Below, in pieces: positions 10,266-21,682 of a stretch of 64,000 nt of DNA. The notes beneath the pieces were generated by a model. It made no database searches. It was not told the origin of the DNA and was given only the letters and a program-made list of their open reading frames with translations. Position 1 is the stretch's first letter. Every line of letters starts with the position of its first letter. The DNA comes from Mesostigma viride. Its lineage: Eukaryota > Streptophyta > Mesostigmatophyceae > Mesostigmatales > Mesostigmataceae. The stretch covers positions 1,178,114 through 1,242,113 of the forward strand of contig RPFO01000076.1 in NCBI GenBank assembly GCA_009746045.1, read 5' to 3'. The position numbers and the translations under genes are program-made.

Positions 10266-11160
10266 CGTATATCAAGTAACGTGCGTGTTTGCAACTTGCC
10301 GGTTGAAACTCTACGGCGGAGCCAATTTTCGGAAGAACCTCACCCTTATGCTTGCAAATTCGGGACAAATTCGGTGGATGGATTGACGGATTTTCATCCC
10401 CTATCAGGGGGGGTGTCCGAAACAAAAATATCAGACACATACGCTGAAAATTTCCAAAAGTTGGCCCTTGGACCCTACCTACCTAGCACGTAGGCGCTAT
10501 ACCTAGCAAAGCCCTGAGGTCCCAAGGGTTATAGGGGTCGACCTTGGAAGCAAAATGATCAGCTGCGCGAGCTCTACCGTTTGAGCATATTGGTGTATGG
10601 GAAAATCCCGGTTTTCTAAATGGGTCATTGGCCGGCGCGACGCGATCACTGGCACGGCACGGCGCTGGATAGCCGAAGCCTTGTAGTGGTGGCAGACGGC
10701 AGCATACTTCCGTGCCTAGGGGCCGCACCATCTTGCGGGAACCCCCCCCCCCTCTATGGTACCTGCCAAAATTTTGACTGCAGATTTGGGTTCAGCTCGC
10801 CAAGTGCTATCAGTTTGTCCGTCACACCGTTTCAAAATTCCGACCATACAGGGAGCTAGCAGAAATCCAAGTGTTTTGTTGGAAAAAACCCATATCGGCC
10901 CGGCACCCTACCTACCTACCCTTTAAGTTAACGGTTTTTGAGGCTCTGTAACTTCTAACCTAGAGACCCCCTGGGGTTGCGACCAGTGGCAAACATGCTT
11001 GTTTTCGCGAGATCTACTCGAATCGAGCGTCGTGTAAATTTTCTTGTTTTTGGACACCCCCCCTGCCCCTATTCCTATGTTTTCTCACGTGTACGGCCTT
11101 ATAAGCTTCGCCAATTCTGGCGAACCTAACGGTTCTTCCGAAAATTGGCTCCGCCTGATA
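10266..11160. repeat. MITE-like unit, copy 2, split by a TIR element
   Basis: The left part (10266-10404) and right part (11066-11160) match 9445-9688. The inner inverted repeats are at 10315 (left) and 11131-11155 (right). Removing the inserted 661-bp element and one 7-bp duplication leaves 173 bp between their outer ends. That equals copy 1 minus four GGAT units. Confidence 0.75.
10405..11065. mobile_element. Non-autonomous TIR DNA element nested in the MITE-like unit
   Basis: 661 bp with perfect 14-bp terminal inverted repeats, CAGGGGGGGTGTCC and GGACACCCCCCCTG. It is flanked by CCCCTAT at 10398-10404 and 11066-11072. The intact first copy of the host unit shows the empty site with a single CCCCTAT. 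It has no transposase ORF. The CAGGGG ends are hAT-like, but hAT usually makes 8 bp. The eighth base differs here (T against G), so the superfamily stays open. Confidence 0.8.
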
Positions 11161-11189
11161 AGGAATAAATTTTTGTTATTCTGACACAC

Positions 11190-11308
11190 TCCCAGCCTCG
11201 ACACTCGCGCACTCCCCAGCCTTGCGCACGCCCTGGCCAGCCTTGCGCACGCTGCGCCGCGCCCAGCCTTGCGCACTCCCAGCCTTGCGCACCCCAGCCT
11301 TGCGCACC
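11190..11308. repeat. Short tandem repeat with CCAGCCTTGCGCAC core
   Basis: Five imperfect copies of about 14-25 bp around the core AGCCTTGCGCAC. On the - strand this reads as Ala/Arg/Gly-rich low-complexity frames, which I do not count as genes. Confidence 0.75.
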
Positions 11309-11360
11309 GTCTGTTCGGAACAGTGTCTGTTGTTTACAAAAACTCAAAATTAATAGCAGT

Positions 11361-11550
11361 TTGCGCAGGGGGGTTGGAAAAAACAAAAATATCAGACACC
11401 ATGCTGAAATTTTCCAAAAGTTGGCCCTTGGACCCTACCTACCTACAGTTTGAGCATATTGGTGTATGGAAAAATTCCGGTTTTCTTAAATGGGTCGTTC
11501 GCTGGCGCGACGCGATACTGGCACGGCACGGCGCTGGATAGCCGAAGCCG
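11361..11550. repeat. Partial copy of the nested TIR element
   Basis: This stretch matches the first part of 10405-11065: AAAATATCAGACAC, TTCCAAAAGTTGGCCCTTGG, and the CACGGCACGGCGCTGGATAG block. It lacks the perfect CAGGGG end and the right half, so it is a truncated relative. Confidence 0.7.
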
Positions 11551-12720
11551 GCATTTCTGTTAGGAGTGAGAAAACAATGTTTGCCACAAAGTTTTACTTT
11601 ATTTCACTCAGATAAAAATAAGTCTCAGTCGGCAGCTGGCCGGCTGCTAGTTCCACCACAGGAGTGTGTGAGGTGTGAGGTACTGAGAGAGCAAACAAGG
11701 TGCGTAGCTTCGCCTTTTAAACAATTCCAGGCTCAGCTACTGGGTAGCAGTTATGATCTACCTACAACGTGGCCACACCAAACCCGGTCTTTTCTGACTG
11801 TGTGGCAGTTACAATCATAACGTGATCTCAAGCCAACCATTCATGACCAAAGTTCAAGGTCAGTCACAGAATGACTGGGTCACTTATGGAACAGAACTTA
11901 AACATGCGGCACATGCCCGTCCATGCAATCCAGAGCTAGCACTAAACTATAAGTACTAGTGCAGGCAGGTGTGTCGATACTTCTGACAATTTCTTATTCC
12001 GGCGCCCAATGGCCTCCAGGACAGGCGCGCCGCGCCAGACTCGCCCGCCTTTGGGCTTTGGGCGTCTTGGAATTTGGCTTTGGGCGTCTTGGAAGTTGGC
12101 TTTGGGCGTTTGCTCTTTTGGCAGATTTCTACACTACACTGGTACTACGTAAAAAAGCACAGACTGGTGCGGCGTAACATTTTTAAACTTGGTAAAATTA
12201 CCGCCGCACAGCCAGCCAGAACTGGACAAGGTGACGGCCACAAGTAGTCGTTGCTGGGCTATCGTATTTGTAGCATGGGGCGTTTCACCGAGTCTACGGT
12301 TAGCATGATGGGGAGGATTCCTAACCTTCATTATGTGGGTTAAGTAGGGGTGCTCATAGTGGCCGGTTTCCCTCGCTTCCTTGTAAACCAGGCTCTGCGT
12401 CAAGATCACAGACGACCGGGTAAGTAGTTGTTCCAGTCTGTTCTAGTTTGTATGACGCCTGCTATTAGGCGTTCTTGTTATTGTCGTTCATCATCGCCGT
12501 GACCGTCGTGGCCAGCAGCGTGCTTTTTTTACATACCGGATGGTGTCGACTTGTTTATTGATAGCGCATTGGTGAATATCGCTGCATGGAGGAATATCGG
12601 CTACAACCCGCGGAAAAGTGTTGGCTCCAATGTTCTTTTTGTATGCAGGATGACGGCACTGCCAAGCCGGAGACGAATATGACGCTCGTTATAATGCCAG
12701 TCATTCAGACCGGCTGCGCG
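11551..12720. other. Non-genic stretch with a 22-bp tandem repeat
   Basis: I see no supported gene. At 12054-12113, a 22-bp unit beginning GGCTTTGGGCGTCTTGG is repeated about 2.7 times. Open frames (up to about 100 codons) are produced by this and by the minisatellite next door. Confidence 0.5.
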
Positions 12721-14061
12721 ACTGGTTGTGGGATACTTGTTCCTGGTTGTGGGATGTGTTCCTGGTTGTGGGATACTTGTTCCTGGTTGTGGAATGCACG
12801 TTCCTGGTTGTGGGATACTTGTTCCTGGTTGTGGGATAGTCGTTCTTGGTTGTGGGATACTTGTTCCTGGTTGTGGGAAACACGTTCCTGGTTGTAGGAT
12901 ACTTGTTCCTGGTTGTGAAATGCACGTTCCTGGTTGTGGGATACTTGTTCCTGGTTGTGGGATAGTCGTTCCTGGTTGTGGGATACTTGTTCCTGGTTGT
13001 GGGATACTTGTTCCTGGTTGTGGGATACTTGTTCCTGGTTGTGGGATACACGTTCCTAGTTGTGGGAAACACGTTCCTGGTTGTGGGAAACTTGTTCCTG
13101 GTTGTGGGATACTTGTTCCTGGTTGTGGGAAACACGTTCCTGGTTGTGGGAAACACGTTCCTGGTTGTGGGAAACACGTTCCTGGTTGTGGGATACACGT
13201 TCCTGGTTGTAGGATACTTGTTCCTGGTTGTGGGAAACACGTTCCTGGTTGTGGAATGCACGTTCCTGGTTGTGGGATACTTGTTCCTGGTTGTGGGATA
13301 CACGTTCCTGGTTGTGGGATACACGTTCCTGGTTGTGGGATACTTGTTCCTGGTTGTGGGAAACACGTTCCTGGTTGTGGGATACTTGTTCATGGTTGTG
13401 GGATACTTGTTCCTGGTTGTGGGAAACACGTTCCTGGTTGTGGGATACACGTTCCTGGTTGTGGGAAACACGTTCCTGGTTGTGGGATACACGTTCCTGG
13501 TTGTGGGATACACGTTCCTGGTTGTGGGATACTTGTTCCTGGTTGTGGGAAACACGTTCCTGGTTGTGGGATACTTGTTCCTGGTTGTGGGAAACACGTT
13601 CCTGGTTGTGGGAAACACGTTCCTGGTTGTGGGATACTTGTTCCTGGTTGTGGGAAACACGTTCTTGGTTGTGGGAAACACGTTCATGGTTGTAGGATAC
13701 TTGTTCCTGGTTGTGGGATACTTGTTCCTGGTTGTGGGATAGTCGTTCCTGGTTGTGGGAAACACGTTCCTGGTTGTGGGAAACACGTTCCTGGTTGTGG
13801 GATACTTGTTCCTGGTTGTGGGATACTTGTTCCTGGTTGTGGGATACACGTTCCTAGTTGTGGGAAACACGTTCCTGGTTGTGGGAAACACATTCCTGGT
13901 TGTGGGAAACTTGTTCCTGGTTGTGGGATACTTGTTCCTGGTTGTGGGATACACGTTCCTGGTTGTGGGAAACACGTTCCTGGTTGTGGGATACTTGTTC
14001 CTGGTTGTGGGAAACACGTTCCTGGTTGTGGGAAACACGTTCCTGGTTGTGGGAAACTTGT
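12721..14061. repeat. 21-bp minisatellite array, left part
   Basis: More than 60 tandem copies of a 21-bp unit with invariant core TTCCTGGTTGTGGGA and a variable part (mainly TACTTG, AACACG, TACACG, TAGTCG). Because 21 is a multiple of three and the core rarely makes stops, long frames open on both strands; these are a consequence of the period. A longer-range pattern is visible: TAGTCG units followed some units later by a TACACG unit with CCTAG in place of CCTGG. This occurs near 12967-13060 and again near 13741-13860. The array was split by chromovirus A1 at 14062. Confidence 0.95.
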
Positions 14062-14633
14062 TGTTACGCCGCGGATATCTACCTCCACCTCTACCTCTAA
14101 TGGGCCTGATACTACCTAAACTGGTCAGGCCTCCTCTACTTAACCCTCTGGCGAAAGACGAACGTGACGGAGCTGATCTCAATGCATTAACGTAAGTGTT
14201 GCTATAATACGCCATACAACCATTTACCAAAACCCGTTTACTCCAGGAATAGAGGAAGGAAACACAACTACACTGCCGTGACCCAAGCCTAAATGTGTCA
14301 ATTCACTTAACACACGCCGAGTGACCACACAAGGAGTGGAACGTGCATAAATGGTCACCAACGGTCCAACAGGCTCGGGCCGACCTGGCCCTCGCCTGCA
14401 GAAACACAGAAACACAAGCAGGTGCACAGATGCACGCCTGTCCACTACATTCTACAAAAGGATAAGGACCACTAATATAGTACGCGGCGCGGCGCCCAAA
14501 GGCACCCACTATACCACAGTACTGTTACGGGGACAATCATGTCCAAACTAGAACTGCACGTAACCTAGGAACAACCGAGGCCAAGGACCTAATTTACGTC
14601 CGTAACTACAACGAATTGTTACGCGACGTAACA
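14062..14633 (-). repeat. 3' LTR of chromovirus A1
   Basis: 572 bp. In + strand sense it begins TGTTACGCCGCGG and ends CGCGACGTAACA. It matches 24281-24852. An RG-rich frame starting inside this LTR (ATG at 14228-14230, - strand) runs on through the whole minisatellite to 12701. Confidence 0.95.
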
Positions 14634-15010
14634 CCTCCCCCCCCACAAAAGGTAGGGAGCCCTCTCCCTACGCAGAGAGGAGGGAACCAGAGGGGTAGGA
14701 AAATAATCCTAACGCACCCAGCACACACCAACACAATCGATAGACCATCCCAGATACAAAGCACCAATAGTTCACACGGTCTCCACCACCACGCCGGGTG
14801 GTGTAGGGTTAGCCAGCACCAAGCCTGGTGGTAGGTTCCCCTAACTGCCTGGAACGGAGTCCTGGCCGGGGGGGACGGCACTGGGCAGGACACACAGAGT
14901 AAACACATCAGCGCTAAGGACCAAGAACAGCCAACCAACTGGCCAGAATATGAGGGCGACTCTACATACCGGAGGGACAACACCCTCAGGTCGGGCCTAA
15001 GGCCCTCTAT
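14634..15010 (-). other. 3' non-coding region of A1 with polypurine tract
   Basis: On the - strand a G-run ending GGGGAGG (complement of 14634-14647) abuts the 3' LTR and is the probable polypurine tract. The remaining 360 bp show no supported gene. Confidence 0.7.
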
Positions 15011-17449
15011 CTAGTGGCCATCCGTCTGGTAAGTGCCACGAGAGGCCAGCAGGACCTCCAGGTAGGCCTGGTAGTGAGCCACATCCTCAACATTGTCATG
15101 CCTATCTACAGTGAGGAAAACATCGGCCCACACGCCGTCAGGAAAGAGGCCCAGGAAGGCCCAGTAATACCTATGCTGCGTGAGGACGACCTGGCCACGG
15201 GCCCAGTCCAGAAAGCCACAGGCAAAGAGGCGAAGGAAAGGCTCTACCGCGATCAGGCAAAGGGCCCGCAGGAGGAGGCAATGATACCGAATCCGAGGGC
15301 GCAGACCCGTCGGGAAGAACAGGTCCACCAGGGGCTCCACGTTGGACGGCCACAACCGGATGTGCCGAACCTCGCGGGAGCGCCACCGACGAACACACTG
15401 TCGCGACCCGAATGTCTCTAGGTAGTCGCTGGCACGAGGAGGAGGGTGACCGCGGGAGTCTAGACCCTGGCCCGGGATAGGCGCCGGGCGGCGGGCATCC
15501 CACTCAAGGATGGGCTGGAGGACCGTAGTGTACGCCGCACCCGGCACCGCAGGAAACTCTACTGTAAGGGCATCCGAAGCCATAATGCCCAGAGGGGGAG
15601 GGTAAGCCCACTGAAACCCACCGTAGGTGTCCAAGTCGTTGTGGCGCCTCGCCCAGCGATACAGGACGCGCCGGACCAGGATCTCACCCTCGAACACCGG
15701 ATCAGCTAAAATAACCATGTCGAACGGAGGCCGATCAGTCTCAATGGGTAGGCCACGATCCCGGGGCGCCCGACACACCTGGGAGAACCCATAGGACATG
15801 GGAGAGATGGCAAGCTCAGCAGAGGCGCGCGGCAGGTCACACTGTCGGCAGGCGAGTGCGGACATACCATACCCCGGAATGGGCGTGTCACGCGACTCCG
15901 GCGTCGCGTGCACCACAGAAGGAGCCCTGTCCCGATCACCCTGGGACAACTCCCTGAGGGAATCGGCAGCGCGGGTGGCGCGAGGATCCTGACCGGTGGA
16001 CCGAACAACCGCGGCCAAAGACCGCGAGGCCGAAGGAGGAGGGACCGGAGCAGGGGCTGACGCAGGGGCAGGAGCCGACACCGACGCAGGGGGCACTGGT
16101 AAAACAGGAGGTCGCGCCGGACCTGAAGCCAGAGAGGGCCGTGACGGACCCACCAACGACGCAGGCGCGCCGGTCTCCGTTGCCGGTGCACCCTCAGGCC
16201 ACATGTTGAAAATGGGGCCCGTAGGGACAGGCAGTCCTGCATAAGATTGACTACCATCCAGGCCCCAGTCAGGAACCGGAATCCTCTGCGGAGGACCACC
16301 CTCCCAAAGTCTGGGAAGCCCGCTAGTATCGCCAAAGAAACCCCGCGACGTCTGCGCCTGAGCGGGAGGAGGCTCGGAAGCAGCGACGGAGGGCGAGCTA
16401 ACAGGGGCAGGAGACTCCCGCGTAGGCGCAGGTAGAGCGGTAACAGGCGCAGAGGCAGCAGGAGTCGCAGGAGCCGCCGGAACCACAGCGACCGCGGGCG
16501 CAGGCGGGGGCGCGGGCGAAGCCGTAGTCGCCGGGGCGACAGAAGGGGTAGGGGGCGCGGATCCAGCCGGCGTGGCCGGGACCTGCGCCTGGGCCGCAAG
16601 GAAGGCCCCAAACGCCGTGGTCAAAGACTGGATCTGAGCCTGCATAGCCGAGACCGTCGCCGAAAGAGGATCAGGCAAACCCGAAGGGGTAGGCTCCACT
16701 GCGACATCCCGGGTCGACCGAGGGGACGACGGGACCGGAGAGGGAGGGACAGACACCGAGGAGGCGGACGCAGCGCTCGAGGCAGAATAATCTGGAGTAT
16801 AATGTACCTCGGCTGGGGCGCCCGAAGGGGTAGGACCACTAACCGCTAGTCCCGCCGACTGATCAGCTATCTCCATGAACTCTACGGCCCGTAAAAGGTC
16901 GCAGGGGTTCTCGTCTACCTCAGCATCACCCTCAGCTGGAAGCCACGGGAACACCTCCCGTAGGCAGGTACGGCCCACAGGAGTGGAGAGGTAGGAGAAC
17001 ACACGGCAACACCGGAGAACCGCATCTATCTGCCCCAAGGCGGGACAGCTGGAACCACACCCCAACAAACAGTGTCCGGCATCATCGAAACCGTGCAGGA
17101 CAAGCTGGTGCGGCTCATCAGGGGAAGGACCATACCACGTGACCCCGAAGAGGGCCGCCCTGACTAAGCTCGCATGTTGGGCCTGAAGGGCCGGCTGCAC
17201 AACGCCACCCCGGTAACATGATCGCGACACCCAACGGCCCGGAAGGGCCTCGAAATACAGCTCAGGGTCCGGTAGGGGCAGGGACGGCAGCGGGCTCTCA
17301 GCCGGAGGGGTAGGCTCGGTCATGACGGCTGCGGAGGGGAGGGGACAACCAACCACCCGTCGACAGCAGACATAACATAAGAGAGGAGAAGGCCTACGAC
17401 TAGAGCTTGTGCAGGGTTTTATATTCCTGCAGCAGGCGACTACACCCAT
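15011..17449 (-). CDS. Extra ORF (ORF3) of chromovirus A, downstream of integrase
   Basis: An 812-codon ORF from the ATG at 17449, which overlaps the end of integrase by 50 nt. A second ATG at 17323 (residue 43, MTEPTPP) would avoid the overlap and is perhaps the better start. The N-terminal module, about residues 91-195, contains three Cys (127, 131, 135) and FPWLPAEG. About 300 residues of Pro/Ala/Ser-rich low complexity follow. A C-terminal module near the end contains YYWAFLGLFPDGVWADV and then HYQAYLEV. Element B has an ORF at the same place with matching modules (FPRYLPPEG; FLAMWPRGTWVEL; PYQIAFEV), so the protein is conserved between families. I see no signal peptide or clear membrane segment, so an envelope role is not supported. 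Function unknown. Confidence 0.75.
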   Translation of the reverse strand: MGVVACCRNIKPCTSSSRRPSPLLCYVCCRRVVGCPLPSAAVMTEPTPPAESPLPSLPLPDPELYFEALPGRWVSRSCYRGGVVQPALQAQHASLVRAALFGVTWYGPSPDEPHQLVLHGFDDAGHCLLGCGSSCPALGQIDAVLRCCRVFSYLSTPVGRTCLREVFPWLPAEGDAEVDENPCDLLRAVEFMEIADQSAGLAVSGPTPSGAPAEVHYTPDYSASSAASASSVSVPPSPVPSSPRSTRDVAVEPTPSGLPDPLSATVSAMQAQIQSLTTAFGAFLAAQAQVPATPAGSAPPTPSVAPATTASPAPPPAPAVAVVPAAPATPAASAPVTALPAPTRESPAPVSSPSVAASEPPPAQAQTSRGFFGDTSGLPRLWEGGPPQRIPVPDWGLDGSQSYAGLPVPTGPIFNMWPEGAPATETGAPASLVGPSRPSLASGPARPPVLPVPPASVSAPAPASAPAPVPPPSASRSLAAVVRSTGQDPRATRAADSLRELSQGDRDRAPSVVHATPESRDTPIPGYGMSALACRQCDLPRASAELAISPMSYGFSQVCRAPRDRGLPIETDRPPFDMVILADPVFEGEILVRRVLYRWARRHNDLDTYGGFQWAYPPPLGIMASDALTVEFPAVPGAAYTTVLQPILEWDARRPAPIPGQGLDSRGHPPPRASDYLETFGSRQCVRRWRSREVRHIRLWPSNVEPLVDLFFPTGLRPRIRYHCLLLRALCLIAVEPFLRLFACGFLDWARGQVVLTQHRYYWAFLGLFPDGVWADVFLTVDRHDNVEDVAHYQAYLEVLLASRGTYQTDGH

Positions 17450-20400
17450 CTAGCTCACTCTCCGTATACCAAACCTTATCTACTTCACTACGAGCATACA
17501 TCCACTTCACTTTATACTGACGCTGGGTACCGCGGCCCTTTTTGATATCTCGATGGGCCACGATGCTTTCTACTTCGTCTTCTACTTCCCCAGTGTCAGG
17601 ATTATGCTCTAAAGGGGCAGGCGCTAACTCCCTGCCAGCGAACGTACTAGGGTGGTACAGTTTAAGCTGGCTCCTATGGAAGGTGTTTGAATGCGTTTGC
17701 CAAGAGGTAGGGATATCGACCTTATACAAGAAATTTCCTACCCTAGACAACACATGGAAGGGTCCTAAGAAGGCAGGCCTAAGTTTGACCTTCAGTTCTG
17801 CTTCAAACTTATGAGCAAAACGGCCAACACGGGGGCCTTCTACTAATACTAGATCTCCTACTTCTATCTCAGGTGCTCGTCTATCTAAGGAGGCACGCAA
17901 CCTAGCAAGGTACTTAGCCTGAGCTTTTTGATACCCTGAGATCGCGTGGTCATGAGCAGTTTTCATTCTATCTAGTAAGGACTGTACACCTTCTACAGTA
18001 TCTCGGGACACATCATCCTTGTCCCGTAGAGGACTAGCTAAGAGAGAGGTAGGGGTAAGGGGCTGTCTCCCAGTATCTAAGAAGAAGGGCGTATATCCAT
18101 GCGCAGCTTGGGGACAATTGTTGAGGGAGAACTCTACCAAACATAAATAATCCTCCCAATCACTACCCGAGCCATTAACATAGTGCCTAAGCGCTTCTTC
18201 TACTACTCTATTAAGACGCTCTACTAAATGAGAGGAGGAGGAGTGGTAGGCAGTACCGTAGGTAACCTTGGTACCGATGGCAGCGAAAAACTGCTGCCAA
18301 AAATCTGAGGTAAATAATTTATCCTTATCACTAATAAACTGCCTACTCAATCCATGATATCTATATACATTATTGAGGTATAGGCGTGCGCAATCACGTG
18401 CGGTGAGTTCTAAAGGACACGGCACAAGATGGCACATACGAGTAAAACGATCTATGAACACAAGGATTTGGGCATTGCCCCTATCATTCTTTCTAAAAGG
18501 TCCTACAAAATCCATCATGATAGAATCCCAAGGCATGATAGGGTCAGGCAAGGTCCTAGGTTCTGCTATCTGTCCTACATTATTGGGTTTCATTTCCTGG
18601 CAAGATTGACAAGTTCTAACATACTCATCCACATCCTTATAAAGGGAAGGCCAGTAATAAGAGCGGGCTACTAGGTCCCGTACCCGTTTACCACCCTGGT
18701 GAGCAGCTAAGTCATGCAACTCAAAGAGCAAGGAGGAGCGACAGATAGGAGGGACATACAGGCGCCATTGAGGGGGAGAATCTGCTATCTGCACATATAA
18801 AAACCCACCTACAAATTTACAAGGGTGCTTGCCTAATTGTTGGGGATGTGCAGCAATGGCAGCTAATGCTTCCGGCTCAGTGGCCGTAAATCTACTAATA
18901 AGGCGTTCAAGATCAGAGGTAGGCATCGCTACAGAAGTATCCAGAACAGGTTTAAAGAGATCTCCTACCGCCTTGCCGAAGAGAAGGGGAGGTCCTAGGG
19001 GGACTACGTTTTCATAAGACTTTCCTGACCTAGTCGCTATATGGCTAAGCGGTATAGAAATTTTATTTTTCCCCTCCCCCCCACCGAGGCCACAGGAAGG
19101 GCCTCACACGGGAGAGAGAGTCCTACGTGAGAAAGGAGATCAGGCATGCGAACAGCTGTATGAAAGAGGTAGGCATAGGAATCATCATCAGGTAGTTCAC
19201 CATAAGGGGTTACACCCATAGTAGTAGGAACTAGAGTAATATTGAGAACATCAAGGTCCTCGAAGAAGGAATAGTCTGCACGACGAGAGAGTGCATCTGG
19301 TACTATGTTATCTACACCCTTGACATACTGAAGTTTAAAAGGGGAAAACTGTGCTAAAAATTCCATCCAGCGCGCTTGCCGAGGGGTAAGGTTGGGTTGG
19401 GAGAGAAGATGGGTAAGGGGACGATGATCCGTTTGGATAACTAACCTATAAGGATCTAGCTCACAGGGTTCATTCAGGCAGACATCAAATTGAGCACCTT
19501 TAAGGAAGTGCTGCCACGCGTGGCAACAATACACCACCGCTAAGAGTTCCTGCTGGTGGACGGGATAGTTACGCTCCGCAGGGAGCATTGTCCTAGAGAT
19601 ATATTCAATTGGCTGTAAGCCCTGACCCTGATCCTGGAGAAGGACACCACCTATAGCTACTTTACTAGCATCTGTAGCCACAACAAAGGGTTTAGTAGTA
19701 TCCGGTAGGATGAGTACAGGAGGGGAAAGGAGTAGGGATTTTAGGCACTGAAAAGCAGACTGACACTCACTACTCCAAACAAAGGGGATATCCTTCTTTA
19801 ATAAATGATTAATAGGGGCTGCTATAGTGGCGAAACGCGGGATAAAACGCCTATAGTAAGAAGCAATTCCTAGGAAACTACGTACACCTTTAACGTCGGT
19901 AGGAGTAGGCCATTCCTGAATTGACTTAGTTTTATCCGGGTCGGTAGCGACCCCGGCATCTGACAGAACGTGCCCTAAAAATGGGACACTCCTACCCGAA
20001 CGCACTTTAGCACGGCGCGCCCACAAAGAATTTTCAGCCATTATTTCTAATACTTTCTTTAAATCACGTAGGTGCGTTTCAAAATCAGGAGAGTAAATAA
20101 GAATATCATCTAAGTAAGCTTGAGCACAAGAACGGTCATGCTCAGATAAAGAAACAGAGGAGAAGGAGGGATCCTTTAGATCAGAGGACACCTGAGGAAG
20201 ATGAGAATTTCCCATAACAGGTCTAAGCACTTCATTCATTAACATTTGAAAAGAGGCAGGCGAGTTACAGAGTCCCATAGCCGCTACTCTAAACTGGTAA
20301 TGACCAAAAGGGGTAGCAAAGGCGGTTTTATGGCAATCCTCAGGAGCTATCCGCAACTGCCAAAAACCATCCGCACAATCCAGTACTGTGAAACAAGTGG

Positions 20401-21682
20401 AACCTTTAACCTTATTAAATATATCGTCAATACGAGGTAGAGGGTATTTAGATTTCACAGTAATATCATTCAACTTCCTATAATCAGTAACTAGGCGAAA
20501 CTTGCCATTTGGCTTAGGAACTAACAGGACACCAGCTGAGTAGGGGGAGTTACTAGGCTCTATCAATCCTGCTTCTAATAATGACACTAAAATCTGTTTT
20601 AGTTCCTTTAACTCGGTAGGGCCCATTCTATACATCGGAGAGTGCGTAGGAACTGCACCGTCCTTGATAACTACACGGTGTAAAACAGAACGAGGAGGAG
20701 GATAAGAAGGAGTCTTTTCTTCAAATACTTTTGAGGAATCTATCACAGCCATGTATCTTACTATTTCATTTTCAGTAAATCCTACTCCTATTGTATCCAC
20801 TGTATTTACATCTATATCCACACTATTGTTAGTGCTAGGTATCTGTTGTACTTCTAACTGAAGGAACATACATAATAGGTATCCATTTTGCTTTAATTCA
20901 GAACGTAATTCGTCATTTGACATTATTACTTCAGGTATAGGTCTTACAGGAGGATCAACAGGTGTAGGAGGAGTAATATCTACCAAGGATAAATTTTCCA
21001 ATCTATAATGACGTTCAGGTACCCAGTAAGAGCTATCTGGAAACCAAATGACCATGGTATCATAATTAATAGTAATCTTATTATCCTGGTGCCAATCTAA
21101 TCCTAGTAATACATCAGCGGTAGTGATAGGGCCTATAGTGGCCGTCAGGTTGACAGTACGTCCTTGTATAACCATGGGAAGGGACACCGTACCCGGGGAA
21201 TGACTGGTGCGACCATCAGCATAATGAACAGTAACGGGTTTGGTGTGAGGGGTAGGGACTAGTCCTAAACGTCTAACTAGGGCCTCGCTCACAAAGGAGC
21301 TAGCCGCACCGCTATCTACCAACACAGAGACATTCAAGAGTTCATCAGCATGCAAGAAGGGGTCTACAACAGTGTGAGGGACGGTTAAACCACCATTCAA
21401 GAACATAAGAGGACGCACACGTAGTGGTAGGGATGATTCAGCTCCTACAGAGGTTATAAAAACAGGCAAGCAAAAATTAATATCTGGGGTACTATCTAAG
21501 GACCTGTCCAGGTTACCCCCGGCTGACAGGCCTACTGTTCCCCTCCCCCCCCAAATCCATAGGAACGAACCCCGAAGAAGACCCTGGCGGAAAAGCCACT
21601 GCTGGAGGGTCACGAGGGATTGAAGAGGGTGCGGGAGCCTGATTATCATAGGGGAACCCTGGGGATCCTGTCTGCACAGCAT
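17400..21682 (-). pseudogene. pol: Chromovirus A1 pol: protease, RT, RNase H, integrase, chromodomain (one frameshift)
   Basis: Protease: VLVDSGAASSF, then VLLGLDW. RT: YRKLNDITVKSKYPLPRI, VLDCADGFWQL (motif A), MGLCNSPASFQ (B), AYLDDILIY (C). RNase H: ATDASKVAIGG, HQQELLAVVY, TDHRPLTHLL. Integrase: HHCC zinc region HDLAAHQ...CQSCQEMKP, then the DD35E core MMDFVGP, ISDKDK and HLVERLN. The C-terminus has a chromodomain (VESIVAHRDIKKGRG, QYKVKW, VWYTESELDGC), ending at 17400. The frame switches near 19076-19082 in a C-run of 7; copy 2 has 8 C there (42244-42251) and reads through. So this copy is broken by one base, or the base count is wrong. Pol overlaps gag in another frame. Confidence 0.92.

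Noticed and set aside
12721-14061. CRISPR-like array
   Set aside because: Units are contiguous 21-bp tandem copies with near-identical content, without unique spacers, in a eukaryotic retrotransposon context.
12728-14119. 463-codon + strand frame over the minisatellite as a protein gene
   Set aside because: All frames open because of the 21-bp period; it has no non-repeat domain or supported start.
15011-17449. Envelope protein in the 3' ORF of chromovirus A
   Set aside because: No convincing signal peptide, transmembrane anchor or cleavage-site pattern; mostly Pro/Ala-rich filler with two soluble-looking modules.
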